This document shows, in pieces, positions 8,852 through 17,626 of a stretch of 64,000 bases of DNA (position 1 is its first letter; each line of letters starts with the position of its first letter). The stretch is from Mucilaginibacter boryungensis (GTDB lineage: Bacteria > Bacteroidota > Bacteroidia > Sphingobacteriales > Sphingobacteriaceae): positions 2,046,001-2,110,000 of the forward strand of contig NZ_JADFFM010000001.1 in the NCBI RefSeq assembly GCF_015221995.1, given 5' to 3'. Both the position numbers and the translations under genes were made by a program. A model generated the notes under the pieces. That model saw only the letters and a list, made by a program, of their open reading frames with translations, was not told the DNA's origin and searched no databases.

Positions 8852-10531
8852 TTACCAATCAATCTTAACTAACTCCACAGCCTGCGCCTGTAAAGTTGTT
8901 TTTAATCCTACTGTACCTTTAGCTGTATTCATTTTTACCGGCTTGCCGTTCATTTTCAGCATCCCGGCCTTTTCCAGTTCAGTTATTTGCTCTGCCGCAG
9001 GGTTTTGCGGTGAGCCCATCTTCTTCCAAACCTCGTACGAATTGCTGTGATCCCAATCTACCAGGTAGCAGGTTACATTCACCGTTTTTACCGGGATGTT
9101 ATTTACATGTAACACCACATTATGCGGCACACGGTTATTGTCTTCATCATGATAATTCCACAACATCACCGCTGCTGTTTTGCTGTCTGTAGAAGCTAAT
9201 GCGCCTACATCTGCCTGTTTTCGGATGCCCGAATCGACAACCAGTTTGGTGTCGTACATAGCCGCGTCCTGTACTTCAACACGCTTGCCTTTCATCATGC
9301 CAAACATGCGGAAAACATTCAGCACCGGTTTATCTACACCGTTGGTAGCCAGATCGCGGAAGCCGGCAAACCAAGGCTGGTCTTCGAACTCGAATGACCA
9401 GCTAACAGCGCCGATGAGGTTAATATGATACTGATCGGCCAGCAGGTAGGCCCTTGCAAAGGAGGCAGCAGTATAACTGGAATATAAGGTGCCGTTGCGA
9501 TAGGCATTTTCTGGATTAGTGTTCATGCCGCAGGCCGCGCAACCTTCCGGGTCGGATTCGCCAATGATAACCGGGATGCTATTCAATTGCGGATACGAGC
9601 TGATGAGCTTGAACATATTGTTCATATTGCGTAATTGGTTACTAATGCCCATGCGCACCTGTCCATTGCTTATCCGTGGCGAACCTTTGGCGTGAAACAA
9701 TACCGCATCCAATGGTGAACCTATTTTGCCGGTTACAAAGTTGGTGTCCTTTAAGCAGTGGTTCAAAAAGCCGGTTAAAAACTTCATGCCGCCGCCGGTT
9801 ACATTGCAGCCGCCAATACGGGCCGATGGTAAAGCGCGTTTTACACCATCGGCTGCATAGTCGTATAGTTTATAAAATTCTGTCGGGGTGCCTTTCCAGT
9901 AAGCGCCGTCGGGTTCGTTCCAAACTTCCCAATACCAGCTGGCTACTTCTTTAGCGCCATAACGGTTCACACAATGTTTTACCCAATTATAAACCAGGTC
10001 GCCCCATTTTTTGTAATCTTTTGGCGGGTAAGCCCAGCCTGTTTCAATGGCTTTATATTCAATACCTGGTTTCCAATGGTGCTGGTAGGGCTGGGGACGG
10101 GTAGAAAGCGCTTCGGGCATAAAACCTAATTGTGCCAAAGGCTTCATGCCGCGCTTTATGTAAGTATCAAAAATGCTGTCGACAATGCGGTAATTGTATA
10201 TAGGGTTGCCGTTGGCATCTTCAGTATATATATTGGTCGATCCCCACTTAAGGGCTGGTGTACCATCACCAGATGTCATGAGGTTGTGCACCCGCATATA
10301 AACCGGCACAGGGCCTAATTGCGATAACTCTGTAAGCAGTTTGCGCCCATCCTTCATATACGTGTAGTTGGGTTCATCGTGCCCAAACCAGGCCCATATA
10401 GGTTTCATATCGCCTATCGTTTTGCTGATATCTACATTAACGTTTACATCAGGTTGTATTTGCGCATCAGTGTAACTATACAGGCACACAGCAAGCGCTA
10501 AAAGCAGCCCCTTACGGTACAGGTTTTTCAT
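8852..10531 (-). CDS. GH39 family beta-xylosidase-like glycoside hydrolase
   Basis: Secreted retaining hydrolase of clan A. Signal peptide residues 1-23 (ends YTDAQ). The (beta/alpha)8 barrel contains YWEVWNEPDGAYW, whose Glu after Asn is the acid/base (about residue 207), and VIIGESDPEG, whose Glu is the nucleophile (about residue 320). A C-terminal beta-sandwich follows (VMLWNYHDEDN, then CYLVDWDHSNSYEVWKKMGSP), as in GH39 beta-xylosidases. Length 559 is normal. It is the first gene of the minus-strand operon, and the preceding gap carries a long hairpin that should isolate it from the upstream gene. Substrate could be xylose-containing pectin or xylan; other GH39 activities exist. Confidence 0.88.
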   Translation of the reverse strand: MKNLYRKGLLLALAVCLYSYTDAQIQPDVNVNVDISKTIGDMKPIWAWFGHDEPNYTYMKDGRKLLTELSQLGPVPVYMRVHNLMTSGDGTPALKWGSTNIYTEDANGNPIYNYRIVDSIFDTYIKRGMKPLAQLGFMPEALSTRPQPYQHHWKPGIEYKAIETGWAYPPKDYKKWGDLVYNWVKHCVNRYGAKEVASWYWEVWNEPDGAYWKGTPTEFYKLYDYAADGVKRALPSARIGGCNVTGGGMKFLTGFLNHCLKDTNFVTGKIGSPLDAVLFHAKGSPRISNGQVRMGISNQLRNMNNMFKLISSYPQLNSIPVIIGESDPEGCAACGMNTNPENAYRNGTLYSSYTAASFARAYLLADQYHINLIGAVSWSFEFEDQPWFAGFRDLATNGVDKPVLNVFRMFGMMKGKRVEVQDAAMYDTKLVVDSGIRKQADVGALASTDSKTAAVMLWNYHDEDNNRVPHNVVLHVNNIPVKTVNVTCYLVDWDHSNSYEVWKKMGSPQNPAAEQITELEKAGMLKMNGKPVKMNTAKGTVGLKTTLQAQAVELVKIDW

Positions 10532-10660
10532 CAGGTTTATTACAGTAAATAATTGGCGTTAAAAACTATTTAAATGTAATAAATACATTTATTAATTAAG
10601 CGTGCTGTAGCATATTATTTACATAATGCGGGACAGGGGAGGATGGATGATAGCAAGCAA

Positions 10661-10708
10661 TAACAAACAGCCTTACATAGTTTAATAACTATGTAAGGCT
10701 GTTTGTTA
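10661..10708. terminator. Perfect 20-bp inverted repeat (terminator or attenuator)
   Basis: Arms 10661-10680 and 10689-10708 are perfectly complementary over 20 bases with an 8-base loop. It lies directly downstream of the minus-strand gene at 10737-11078 and upstream of the GH39 operon. No long T-run follows on either strand, but the stem is strong. Most simply it ends transcription of the upstream gene and keeps it out of the operon. Confidence 0.7.
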
Positions 10709-10736
10709 TAAATAAATGCTTTGGGTATGGGTTTGC

Positions 10737-11078
10737 TTATTTATAAACCGAAACGTGCGTGGTTTTGATGCTTAGCAGGAAAGATTTTCCAACGCTGATC
10801 TTTACATTTCTGTTCTGCAAAATACCGCTAATTACCTCATCGTTCTTTAGCAGTTCAAACAGGTCGCGTGCAATGGCCGATCCGCTGATGTTGTTGATTA
10901 CACGGCCATTTTCCATGTTGATATTGAAAGTATAGCCAGATTTGCCGCGGTCGCCCGCTGATTCGAAATCGGTAATGTTCAATTTAAAACTCTGGTCTTC
11001 GTTCAGGCTTCTTTTCAGATGCAGGCGAATAACAGGCAAATATTTTTTCCAGGTGGTTAAGTACTTTCTTTCTTCCAT
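10737..11078 (-). CDS. Hypothetical protein, 113 aa
   Basis: I do not recognise a family. The protein has no signal peptide or membrane segment and is basic at the N-terminus (EERKYLTTWKKYLPVIRLHLKRSL). The middle is polar and beta-rich (FKLNITDFESAGDRGKSGYTFNINMENG), and it ends in alternating hydrophobic residues (VKISVGKSFLLSIKTTHVSVYK), which suggests a small cytoplasmic alpha/beta protein. It is a single gene, divergent from the cold shock gene, with its own hairpin terminator. Codon use and length support a real gene. Confidence 0.7.
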   Translation of the reverse strand: MEERKYLTTWKKYLPVIRLHLKRSLNEDQSFKLNITDFESAGDRGKSGYTFNINMENGRVINNISGSAIARDLFELLKNDEVISGILQNRNVKISVGKSFLLSIKTTHVSVYK

Positions 11079-11285
11079 GTAGCGGGTAAAGCTACGGTTA
11101 ATAACCCGGGTATTTACTAAATAGTTAGATTAGATTTATTGTAGATTAACTATCATAGTGATCTGGCTGTTTTGGCAGTACACTTATCTCAATAAAATCG
11201 CACAAATTTTAATAGGACGCTTAAATTACCGTTTATTTAATTTATTTGTTTACCTTGCGTCCTTTAAAATTTATAATACAATACA

Positions 11286-11477
11286 ATGAACGAAGGAACA
11301 GTAAAATTTTTCAATGTAACAAAAGGTTTCGGCTTTATTACCCCTAACGGCGGTGGTGCTGACGTATTTGTACATTCTTCAGGCCTTATCGATGAAATCC
11401 GTGAAAACGACAAAGTTAACTACGAAGTTGAAAACGGTAGAAAAGGCGTAAACGCGGTAAATGTAAAAGTTATCTAA
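11286..11477 (+). CDS. Cold shock protein, CspA family
   Basis: Single-stranded nucleic acid binding OB-fold protein that melts RNA structure. The 63 residues are one cold shock domain: GTVKFFN at the start, RNP1 KGFGFI (residues about 13-18) and RNP2 VFVHSS (about 27-32). It is a monocistronic gene with a strong terminator just downstream. A TACCTTGC sequence at 11251-11258 partly fits the Bacteroidota -7 box, leaving a short leader; no good -33 box is seen. Csp genes often carry regulatory leaders, but this leader is too short to argue for one. Confidence 0.95.
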   Translation: MNEGTVKFFNVTKGFGFITPNGGGADVFVHSSGLIDEIRENDKVNYEVENGRKGVNAVNVKVI

Positions 11478-11505
11478 GTATAATAATACCATCAAAATCG
11501 TTTCA

Positions 11506-11538
11506 AGCGTCCGACTGAATAAGTCGGGCGCTTTTTTT
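11506..11538 (+). terminator. Rho-independent terminator of the cold shock gene
   Basis: Stem arms 11506-11516 and 11522-11532 (11 pairs with one G-U), loop GAATA, followed by a run of seven T. Confidence 0.92.
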
Positions 11539-11657
11539 ATGCATTGCATGCTCGTGCCACTTTGTAGTTTTTTTGGTTAAAAGCAACTAACGTAAGCATA
11601 GCGGCAAGGTTTTTGTTTATCTTTTAGATATATATCATCTACATAACGTAAAAGAAT

Positions 11658-12056
11658 ATGAAAGATCAAGCTAAAATTATCGCAGCGCTTTTAGTGGGTG
11701 CTGCTGCCGGAGCGGCGATAGGTTTATTACTGGCCCCGTCAAGCGGAACCGAACTGCGTGGAGACATTGCCGATTACGTGAACGACCTGGTTGAAAAATC
11801 GAAAGAAACAGCGGCGCAAAAGGCTAATGACCTTAAAGGCTATGGCAATAGTGTGGTTGACCGCGCCAAATCACGGGTTAATGGCGTTATGAGCAATTTG
11901 TCTGATTATAAAGATCAGCTACGCGGCTCCATAAAAGCCAGCGCTAATGACTATACCGACCAGGCTACCAACTTTGGGGAAGATATGCTGAACAAAGGCA
12001 GATCAAAAGTAAAAAATGCAGTTAATGATGTAAGTAATAATGTGCAGGGGATTTAA
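11658..12056 (+). CDS. YtxH domain-containing protein
   Basis: Small envelope or stress-associated protein of the YtxH family. Residues about 6-26 form a glycine/alanine-rich hydrophobic segment (ALLVGAAAGAAIGLLLAP) followed by SGTELRGD, the typical YtxH start. The remaining 100 residues are an alanine- and lysine-rich, amphipathic, probably helical tail (repeated KxxxxDxANDY-like units) that resembles apolipoprotein- or LEA-like proteins. The molecular function of this family is not known. It is a single gene, convergent with the DUF4268 gene, with a shared hairpin between them. Confidence 0.88.
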   Translation: MKDQAKIIAALLVGAAAGAAIGLLLAPSSGTELRGDIADYVNDLVEKSKETAAQKANDLKGYGNSVVDRAKSRVNGVMSNLSDYKDQLRGSIKASANDYTDQATNFGEDMLNKGRSKVKNAVNDVSNNVQGI

Positions 12057-12135
12057 TAACCGTACGATATAACACACACATTGTACCGTATTATTGCAGG
12101 AGGATAACATATAGCCACTTGCATTGTACAGTTGT

Positions 12136-12176
12136 AAATAAAAATTGAGCTCAATTACGGGGCTCAATTTTTATTT
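12136..12176. terminator. Bidirectional hairpin terminator
   Basis: Perfect 15-bp arms 12136-12150 and 12162-12176 with A-rich and T-rich outer ends, so either strand gives a stem followed by T residues. The right arm overlaps the last codons of the minus-strand gene. Confidence 0.85.
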
Positions 12177-12632
12177 TAGCGCATCAAAACTATACTTGCC
12201 CATACTCCAGAACTCATCAAGTGCCACTATGCGCGGCTTAAAAAAACTGATCAGCTTTGGCCAGTCTTCCCGGTTATAAATGCTGGCTTTAGGCAATTCT
12301 TTATAAATGCGGCTAATTGTTTTACCTTCCATATCGGTATGGTGTAATTGCCATTCCCATTCTTCGCCCAGGTAACTATGCAGCATTGTTTTTAACTCCA
12401 TAAACTGTTCAAAAAACAGTTCCTGTATGCCCGTATCATAGTGGGTTATCTCAATACCTATACGTGCCAGCCTGTTCTCGGCCTCCATGCGGAAGTATAC
12501 ATGCTTAATGCCGGTTTTGTAATTTATCCAGTTCACCTTTTCACCATCGGCAGATAGCTGCGGCCGTAAATAACGGCCAAAAGTTGTCCAAAATTCCTGT
12601 CGTAATTGTGTAGCTTCCGCTTTTGAAAACAT
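12171..12632 (-). CDS. DUF4268 domain-containing protein
   Basis: Cytoplasmic protein of 153 residues that matches the DUF4268 pattern: N-terminal FWTTFGRYLRPQLSADG, then INYKTGIKHVYFRMEAE, ITHYDTGIQELFFEQF, and EWEWQ. DUF4268 is related to restriction-endonuclease-like folds in some proteins, but this stand-alone version is common in Bacteroidota and has no assigned role. No signal peptide. It is divergent from the GH29 gene, with about 50 bases between starts, and does not appear to be in an operon. Confidence 0.8.
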   Translation of the reverse strand: MFSKAEATQLRQEFWTTFGRYLRPQLSADGEKVNWINYKTGIKHVYFRMEAENRLARIGIEITHYDTGIQELFFEQFMELKTMLHSYLGEEWEWQLHHTDMEGKTISRIYKELPKASIYNREDWPKLISFFKPRIVALDEFWSMGKYSFDALK

Positions 12633-12682
12633 GCTGCAATAATAAATATTAACAACTAAATTAGACCGATATTGATTTGGCT

Positions 12683-14215
12683 ATGAAAAAATTAATCAGT
12701 TGTTTGTTGTGTGCCATATTGTGCGCACGGGCGTTTGGTCAGGCGCCACCTAAACCATACGGACCTGTCCCGACAAAAGCGCAGGTGGCCTGGCAGGAAA
12801 CAGAAATGTATTGCCTTATCCATTTTGGGCCAGACACATTTACCGACAAGGAGTGGGGTTATGGCGATGAAGATCCGTCGATATTTAACCCAACAAATTT
12901 TAATGCCATGCAAATTGTTGGCGCGGCAAAGGCCGGGGGATTTAAAGGCATTATTGTGGTTGCCAAACACCACGATGGATTTTGTTTATGGCCAACCAAA
13001 ACTACAGAACATAATATCAGCCACAGTCCGTATAAAAATGGTAAGGGAGATATCCTAAGAGAATACCGCGAAGCTTGCGATAAATTAGGGATGAAGATGG
13101 GGGTGTACTGTTCGCCATGGGATAGGAATAGTCCGTTATATGGCAAACCCGAATATGTGACCGATGTGTACCGTAAACAACTAACCGAGCTATACACTAA
13201 TTACGGCCCGCTATTTATAGTTTGGCACGATGGGGCAAACGGCGGCGATGGGTATTACGGCGGGGCAAAAGAAGTAAGAAAAATAGACCGCTCAACTTAT
13301 TACGGTTGGGAAATCACCTGGGGACTGGCCCGAAAACTACAACCGGGTGCAGCAATATTTGGCGATGTTGGCCCCGATGTACGCTGGGTTGGTAATGAGA
13401 AAGGACAAGCCGGTGAAACCTATTGGGCCACTTACACCCCGCATGCGCCCGAAGAAGGTAAAACCCCGGGCAACGGTTTTGTAAAAGATTGGGAAGGTAC
13501 GGCCGGACAACGCAATGGCAAGTATTGGATGCCGGCCGAGTGTGATGTGCCGTTACGACCAGGCTGGTTCTATCACCAAAGTCAGGATGAGAAAGTTAAA
13601 ACACCCGATAGTTTGTTTAACCTGTATTTTAAAAGTGTAGGGCGGGGGGCGTGTCTCGATTTGGGGTTAGCGCCCGATAAAAGCGGAAATCTATATAGCA
13701 GAGATGTAGTATCGCTACGCGTATTCGGAGAGCTACTGCACAATACGTTTAAGACTAACCTGGCTAATGGTGCAAAATTAACAGCAAGTAATATTAGGGG
13801 AAACAATAAAGCAAAATACGGCCCGCAATTTTTGTTGGATGCTAACCGCTATAGCTGTTGGGCTACAGACGACCATGTAAAAACGCCGCAGTTACTTGTC
13901 GACCTTCGTACTCCCAAAACTTTTGACATTATCCAATTACGTGAAAATATTAAATTGGGCCAAAGGATTGATAGTGTGGCTATTGATGTGATGCGAGACA
14001 ATAAGTGGAAGCAGATAGCTGCTACTACCAGCATCGGTGCAAATAAACTGATACGCCTGCCTGATGTGGTTACTGCAAGGAAAGTACGTTTGCGGATAAC
14101 AGGTTCACATGCTTGTATAGCGCTTAGCGATTTTGACTTATACAAAGGGGCCATCAGTGTTCATCATCGAAACGTGGAAGTTAGCTTATCACCACCGCCA
14201 CCGCTGAAACAATGA
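12683..14215 (+). CDS. GH29 family alpha-L-fucosidase
   Basis: Secreted retaining alpha-L-fucosidase. I start at ATG 12683, not TTG 12677, because it begins the signal peptide KKLISCLLCAILCARAFGQ directly. The barrel has YCLIHFGPDTFTDKEWGYG, VVAKHHDGFCLWPT (substrate-binding His pair), and FIVWHDGANGG, whose Asp is the nucleophile. A C-terminal discoidin-like beta-sandwich (about residues 365-490: AKLTASNIRGN, then KVRLRITGS) is present, as in many Bacteroidota members. Length 511 is typical. The gene overlaps the next by ATGA, so the two are translationally coupled. The expected product is fucose released from plant or host glycans. Confidence 0.92.
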   Translation: MKKLISCLLCAILCARAFGQAPPKPYGPVPTKAQVAWQETEMYCLIHFGPDTFTDKEWGYGDEDPSIFNPTNFNAMQIVGAAKAGGFKGIIVVAKHHDGFCLWPTKTTEHNISHSPYKNGKGDILREYREACDKLGMKMGVYCSPWDRNSPLYGKPEYVTDVYRKQLTELYTNYGPLFIVWHDGANGGDGYYGGAKEVRKIDRSTYYGWEITWGLARKLQPGAAIFGDVGPDVRWVGNEKGQAGETYWATYTPHAPEEGKTPGNGFVKDWEGTAGQRNGKYWMPAECDVPLRPGWFYHQSQDEKVKTPDSLFNLYFKSVGRGACLDLGLAPDKSGNLYSRDVVSLRVFGELLHNTFKTNLANGAKLTASNIRGNNKAKYGPQFLLDANRYSCWATDDHVKTPQLLVDLRTPKTFDIIQLRENIKLGQRIDSVAIDVMRDNKWKQIAATTSIGANKLIRLPDVVTARKVRLRITGSHACIALSDFDLYKGAISVHHRNVEVSLSPPPPLKQ

Positions 14216-15099
14216 AGAAGATAATTTTTACCATCATAGCTTGTGCTTTTACTTGTAATGTTTTGGCACAGGGTAAATTGTTATACGATACCCTACAAAA
14301 GCCACAATTGATCTCCAAACAGTTCAACTTCACAGAAGGCCCGGCAGTAGATAAGAAGGGAAATATCTTTTTTACCGACCAGCCGGATAATAAGATATGG
14401 AAGTATGATACCGAGGGCAAACTATCCGTGTTTATGGATAAGGCAGGCCGTAGTAATGGGATATTTTTTGATAAGAAAGGCAACCTGATCAGTTGCGCAG
14501 ATGAGCAGGACCAGCTATGGTCGATTAATAAACATGGTAAGGTTACAGTGCTTGTGAATGACTTTGACGGACACCGGCTTAATGGCCCTAACGACCTGTG
14601 GGTTAACCGAAAAACCGGCGGCATATATTTTACCGATCCTTACTATCAGCGTGATTACTGGGACCGGAAAACCAGCGACCTTGACGGGCAAAAAGTATAT
14701 TATCTGCCACCAAATGGCTCGCCAGTAATTGCCGATGACCAGCTTAAAAAACCAAACGGAATAGTTGGCACCCCTGATGGAAATACGCTATATGTTGCAG
14801 ATATACAGGCTAATAAAACATATAAATACAGTATTGCTGCAGATGGAAAGCTAACCAACAAACAACTCCTAATTAATCAGGGCTCGGATGGGATGACCAT
14901 TGATGCTGAAGGCAATATATATCTCACCGGAAAAGGCGTAACAGTATATGACCCATCAGGTAAAAAGATAGCGCATATTGATATCCCTGAGCCCTGGACG
15001 GCAAATATTTGTTTTGGCGGTAGGGATAGGAAGTTGCTTTTTATTACCGCTTCAACAGCAATTTATACGTTGAGGATGAATGTGAAAGGAGTAGAATAA
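14212..15099 (+). CDS. SMP-30/gluconolactonase family protein
   Basis: Secreted six-bladed beta-propeller lactonase-like protein. Signal peptide residues 1-19 (ends NVLAQ). Family motifs: FTEGPAVDKKGNIFFTDQP (metal-ligand Glu), RSNGIFFDKKGNL, RLNGPNDLWVN, IYFTDPYY, KPNGIVGTPDGNTLYVAD (Asn and Asp ligands) and GSDGMTIDAEGNIYLTG. It starts inside the stop codon of the GH29 gene, so it probably handles a sugar lactone formed after fucose release and oxidation. That link is inferred from operon context only. Confidence 0.9.
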   Translation: MKKIIFTIIACAFTCNVLAQGKLLYDTLQKPQLISKQFNFTEGPAVDKKGNIFFTDQPDNKIWKYDTEGKLSVFMDKAGRSNGIFFDKKGNLISCADEQDQLWSINKHGKVTVLVNDFDGHRLNGPNDLWVNRKTGGIYFTDPYYQRDYWDRKTSDLDGQKVYYLPPNGSPVIADDQLKKPNGIVGTPDGNTLYVADIQANKTYKYSIAADGKLTNKQLLINQGSDGMTIDAEGNIYLTGKGVTVYDPSGKKIAHIDIPEPWTANICFGGRDRKLLFITASTAIYTLRMNVKGVE

Positions 15100-15135
15100 G
15101 AAAGCCGGTGCAAAGCACCGGCTTTCTTATTCTAC
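15091..15135. terminator. Perfect 21-bp hairpin terminator including the stop codon
   Basis: Arms 15091-15111 and 15115-15135 are perfectly complementary with a 3-base loop (AAA). The left arm contains the last codons and stop of the SMP-30 gene. It should terminate both this gene and, read from the other strand, transcription from the S9 peptidase. Confidence 0.9.
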
Positions 15136-15141
15136 CAATTT

Positions 15142-15170
15142 GTCATTGCGAGGAGCGTAGTTGCAATGAC
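15142..15170. repeat. Palindromic intergenic repeat, copy B (internally deleted)
   Basis: Only the outer ends of the family remain: GTCATTGCGAGGAGCG at the left and TTGCAATGAC at the right, with the central loop lost. It lies between convergent genes. Confidence 0.75.
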
Positions 15171-15177
15171 ATGCGGT

Positions 15178-17586
15178 TTATTTCGCGTTCTTCACATATT
15201 TATTCAACCACTCGTTTTGCTCCCATAGTTTGTGTAAAAGGTTTTCTTTTCCACGGTAGCCATGGGCTTCAAATGGCAGATAAACAAACCTAACGGTACC
15301 GCCCAGGCCTTTAATGGCGGCGAACAAGCGCTCGCTGTTAATAGGGAAAGTACCCGGGTTATCGTCGGATTCGCCATGTATCAGCAGAATTGGGGTTTTT
15401 ATCTTATCCGCAAAGCTGAATGGGCTCATGTCGTAATACAGTTTCGGATCGTCCCAATAGGTGCGTTCCTCGTTTTGGAAGCCAAATGGGGTAAGGGTAC
15501 GGTTATACGCCCCGCTTTCAGCTAAACCGGCTTTAAACAGTTTGGTATGGGCCAATAAGTTTGCCGTCATAAATGCACCGTAGCTATGGCCGCCAACGGC
15601 AACCCGGTTGCGGTCGCCAACGCCCATATCCGATAGTTTGTTAATCGCGGCTTCGGCGTTTAACTGTAATTGCTCTACAAAGTTATCGTTAGGCTTTTTG
15701 CCTTCTTTAGCTACAATAGGCATTTCGGCGTTATTAAGGATGGCATAGCCCTGGGTTACAAAGAATATCGGGCTGCCGCCGCCAATCAACGTAAAACGGT
15801 CTTTCGAACCACGGATTTGCGCGGCATCAGCAGCCGAGTTATATTCGGCAGGGTAAGCCCATATTAACACCGGCAGCGGGCCGTCTTTCTCTTTGTTGTA
15901 GCCTTTTGGCAGGTACAGGTCGCCGGTCAGGTCAACGCCATCGGCCCTTTTATAATGTATCTTCTCTTTAGTAACGCCTTCCAATTGCGGGTAAGGGTTT
16001 GTAAAGTTGGTGATAGGCCTGTCGGCTATGCGTAGTACCAGGTTTTTAATGTAGTAGTTAGGCACTTCCGTTTGCGACTCTCGGCGCGTTACCAGCACCA
16101 GTTTATCAGCATCTAAAACATCAACTACATATTCATAATGGCCTTCGGTACAACGCCAGATAATGTCGTTCTTCTTGGTGTTCAGATCAAACTTAGCCAG
16201 GAAAGGTAAATCACCGGCTTTTGAGGCACCGATAGGATTGTTCATTAATATCTTAGTGCCGCCATCGGTTGTTTGTATCACATCGCGCCCATATTTATTA
16301 CGCGACATTACCGGTGTGCCCGGATTATTATAGGCATCGGTCTGGCTGCGTTCGTAAAGCGTCTCCAGCTTGCCGGTGGTAGTATTAAACGTAGATACGC
16401 GGTTGATCTGTTTTGAGCGCATCCCTTCAGTAACTAACGCTAACGATGCATTGCCCCAGGTAATCCCACGGTAACGGTATTGCGTTTTAAACAGTTCTTT
16501 AGGCTCGCCTTTAAATGGAGAACTTAATTCATAAACAGCGTCATGGAAATCAACCTTCTTTTTTATCAGGCCGCTATCCAATGGCTGCGCCCAGGTAATG
16601 CTTGCAGGCTCATCATCGCGCCAATCAAATCCGCGCGGGATATTTTGCGTGTTATCATAACCAGAAGGCGTGTTCTCGCTTGATGGTAAAACAGCAAGTT
16701 GCTTATATACTTTCCCGTTAAGGTCTGTAATAAACACAGTGGATGGAAAACCGCGGTCGGTCACCAGGTACGAGAAAGGTTTACGGATAGTCCTCACCAG
16801 CATAAATTGCCTGTCGGGTGATAGGGTGGTTGAACTGTAAATAGCGGGTTTACCTATCAGCGTTTCAACACCGCCTTTGTTGCGCACCAATTGCGATGTG
16901 CCGTAAAACTCAAACAAGGCCTCATCATAAGGCGATTTGATCAGATCTTCGTAAGTGGCGCTTGGCGCTACTTTGCCTAAACTTTGCTGTACGGTTGGGC
17001 CTTTTGGTGTCAATGGCTTTGGTGGCGCCATTGCTACCGGTTTGTTGGCTACACGATAAAACAAACTGCTGTTATCGGCCCAGGTTACGCCGCTGCCTAA
17101 AACAGTGTTCAACGCGCGCTTGTTAATCTTCATTGCTTTGTGGGTAACAACATCTATCACGTAAAGGTCAACCGTTTTTTGGTTGTTTTGGGTGAAGGCT
17201 ATCTTGCGCTCATCCGGGCTCCAGCTAAAATTGCCGGCCATAAGGGGCGAAGGCAAGCCGGTCACCTGGTAGGTTTGCCCGGTCTTAATGTTCTTAAGCG
17301 AAAAGTTGTTAATAAATGTTTGCCTGCTCAGCGAGAAATTGTTGGGGTTGATACGCAACCCGGCAATGCGCAGTTCAGGCTGTGCCAGTTCTGCTACCGA
17401 TGGGTAAGCATTGCGTTCGTTCAGCAGCATCCATTCGGCTTTTGAATCGATGCTTACACCGGGTGTAGGCTTAGCCAACAACAAATCGGCCATTACCTTT
17501 GGCGGCATTTGGTAGCCAATGGCATCCTGAGCTTTTATATAAACTGCGGAAGCCATTAGCAGTAAGCAAATTGCGAGTTTTTTCAT
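15178..17586 (-). CDS. S9 family (prolyl oligopeptidase-type) secreted peptidase
   Basis: Serine peptidase of family S9 with an N-terminal beta-propeller (about residues 50-540) and a C-terminal alpha/beta hydrolase domain. Although the frame is open to 17646, ATG 17586 begins the signal peptide KKLAICLLLMASAVYIKAQ and is preferred. The catalytic Ser is in VGGHSYGAFMTA, the Asp in IHGESDDNPGTFP and the His in FEAHGYRGKENLLHKLWEQ. The domain signature resembles the glutamyl-endopeptidase-like group of S9. Export signal and catalytic triad are intact. It follows the ABC permease gene with 40 bases between, and may or may not be cotranscribed with it. Confidence 0.9.
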   Translation of the reverse strand: MKKLAICLLLMASAVYIKAQDAIGYQMPPKVMADLLLAKPTPGVSIDSKAEWMLLNERNAYPSVAELAQPELRIAGLRINPNNFSLSRQTFINNFSLKNIKTGQTYQVTGLPSPLMAGNFSWSPDERKIAFTQNNQKTVDLYVIDVVTHKAMKINKRALNTVLGSGVTWADNSSLFYRVANKPVAMAPPKPLTPKGPTVQQSLGKVAPSATYEDLIKSPYDEALFEFYGTSQLVRNKGGVETLIGKPAIYSSTTLSPDRQFMLVRTIRKPFSYLVTDRGFPSTVFITDLNGKVYKQLAVLPSSENTPSGYDNTQNIPRGFDWRDDEPASITWAQPLDSGLIKKKVDFHDAVYELSSPFKGEPKELFKTQYRYRGITWGNASLALVTEGMRSKQINRVSTFNTTTGKLETLYERSQTDAYNNPGTPVMSRNKYGRDVIQTTDGGTKILMNNPIGASKAGDLPFLAKFDLNTKKNDIIWRCTEGHYEYVVDVLDADKLVLVTRRESQTEVPNYYIKNLVLRIADRPITNFTNPYPQLEGVTKEKIHYKRADGVDLTGDLYLPKGYNKEKDGPLPVLIWAYPAEYNSAADAAQIRGSKDRFTLIGGGSPIFFVTQGYAILNNAEMPIVAKEGKKPNDNFVEQLQLNAEAAINKLSDMGVGDRNRVAVGGHSYGAFMTANLLAHTKLFKAGLAESGAYNRTLTPFGFQNEERTYWDDPKLYYDMSPFSFADKIKTPILLIHGESDDNPGTFPINSERLFAAIKGLGGTVRFVYLPFEAHGYRGKENLLHKLWEQNEWLNKYVKNAK

Positions 17587-17626
17587 ATTAGCTTGAGTTA
17601 AATTTTGGCTATAGATATTTAGGGGA

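Noticed and set aside
12671..12683. Possible promoter box TATTGATTTG just before the GH29 gene
   Set aside because: The spacing inside the box does not fit TAnnTTTG and no -33 box lies upstream.
15108..15293. 61-residue plus-strand frame
   Set aside because: It covers the terminator and palindromic repeat and then runs antisense to the S9 peptidase gene.
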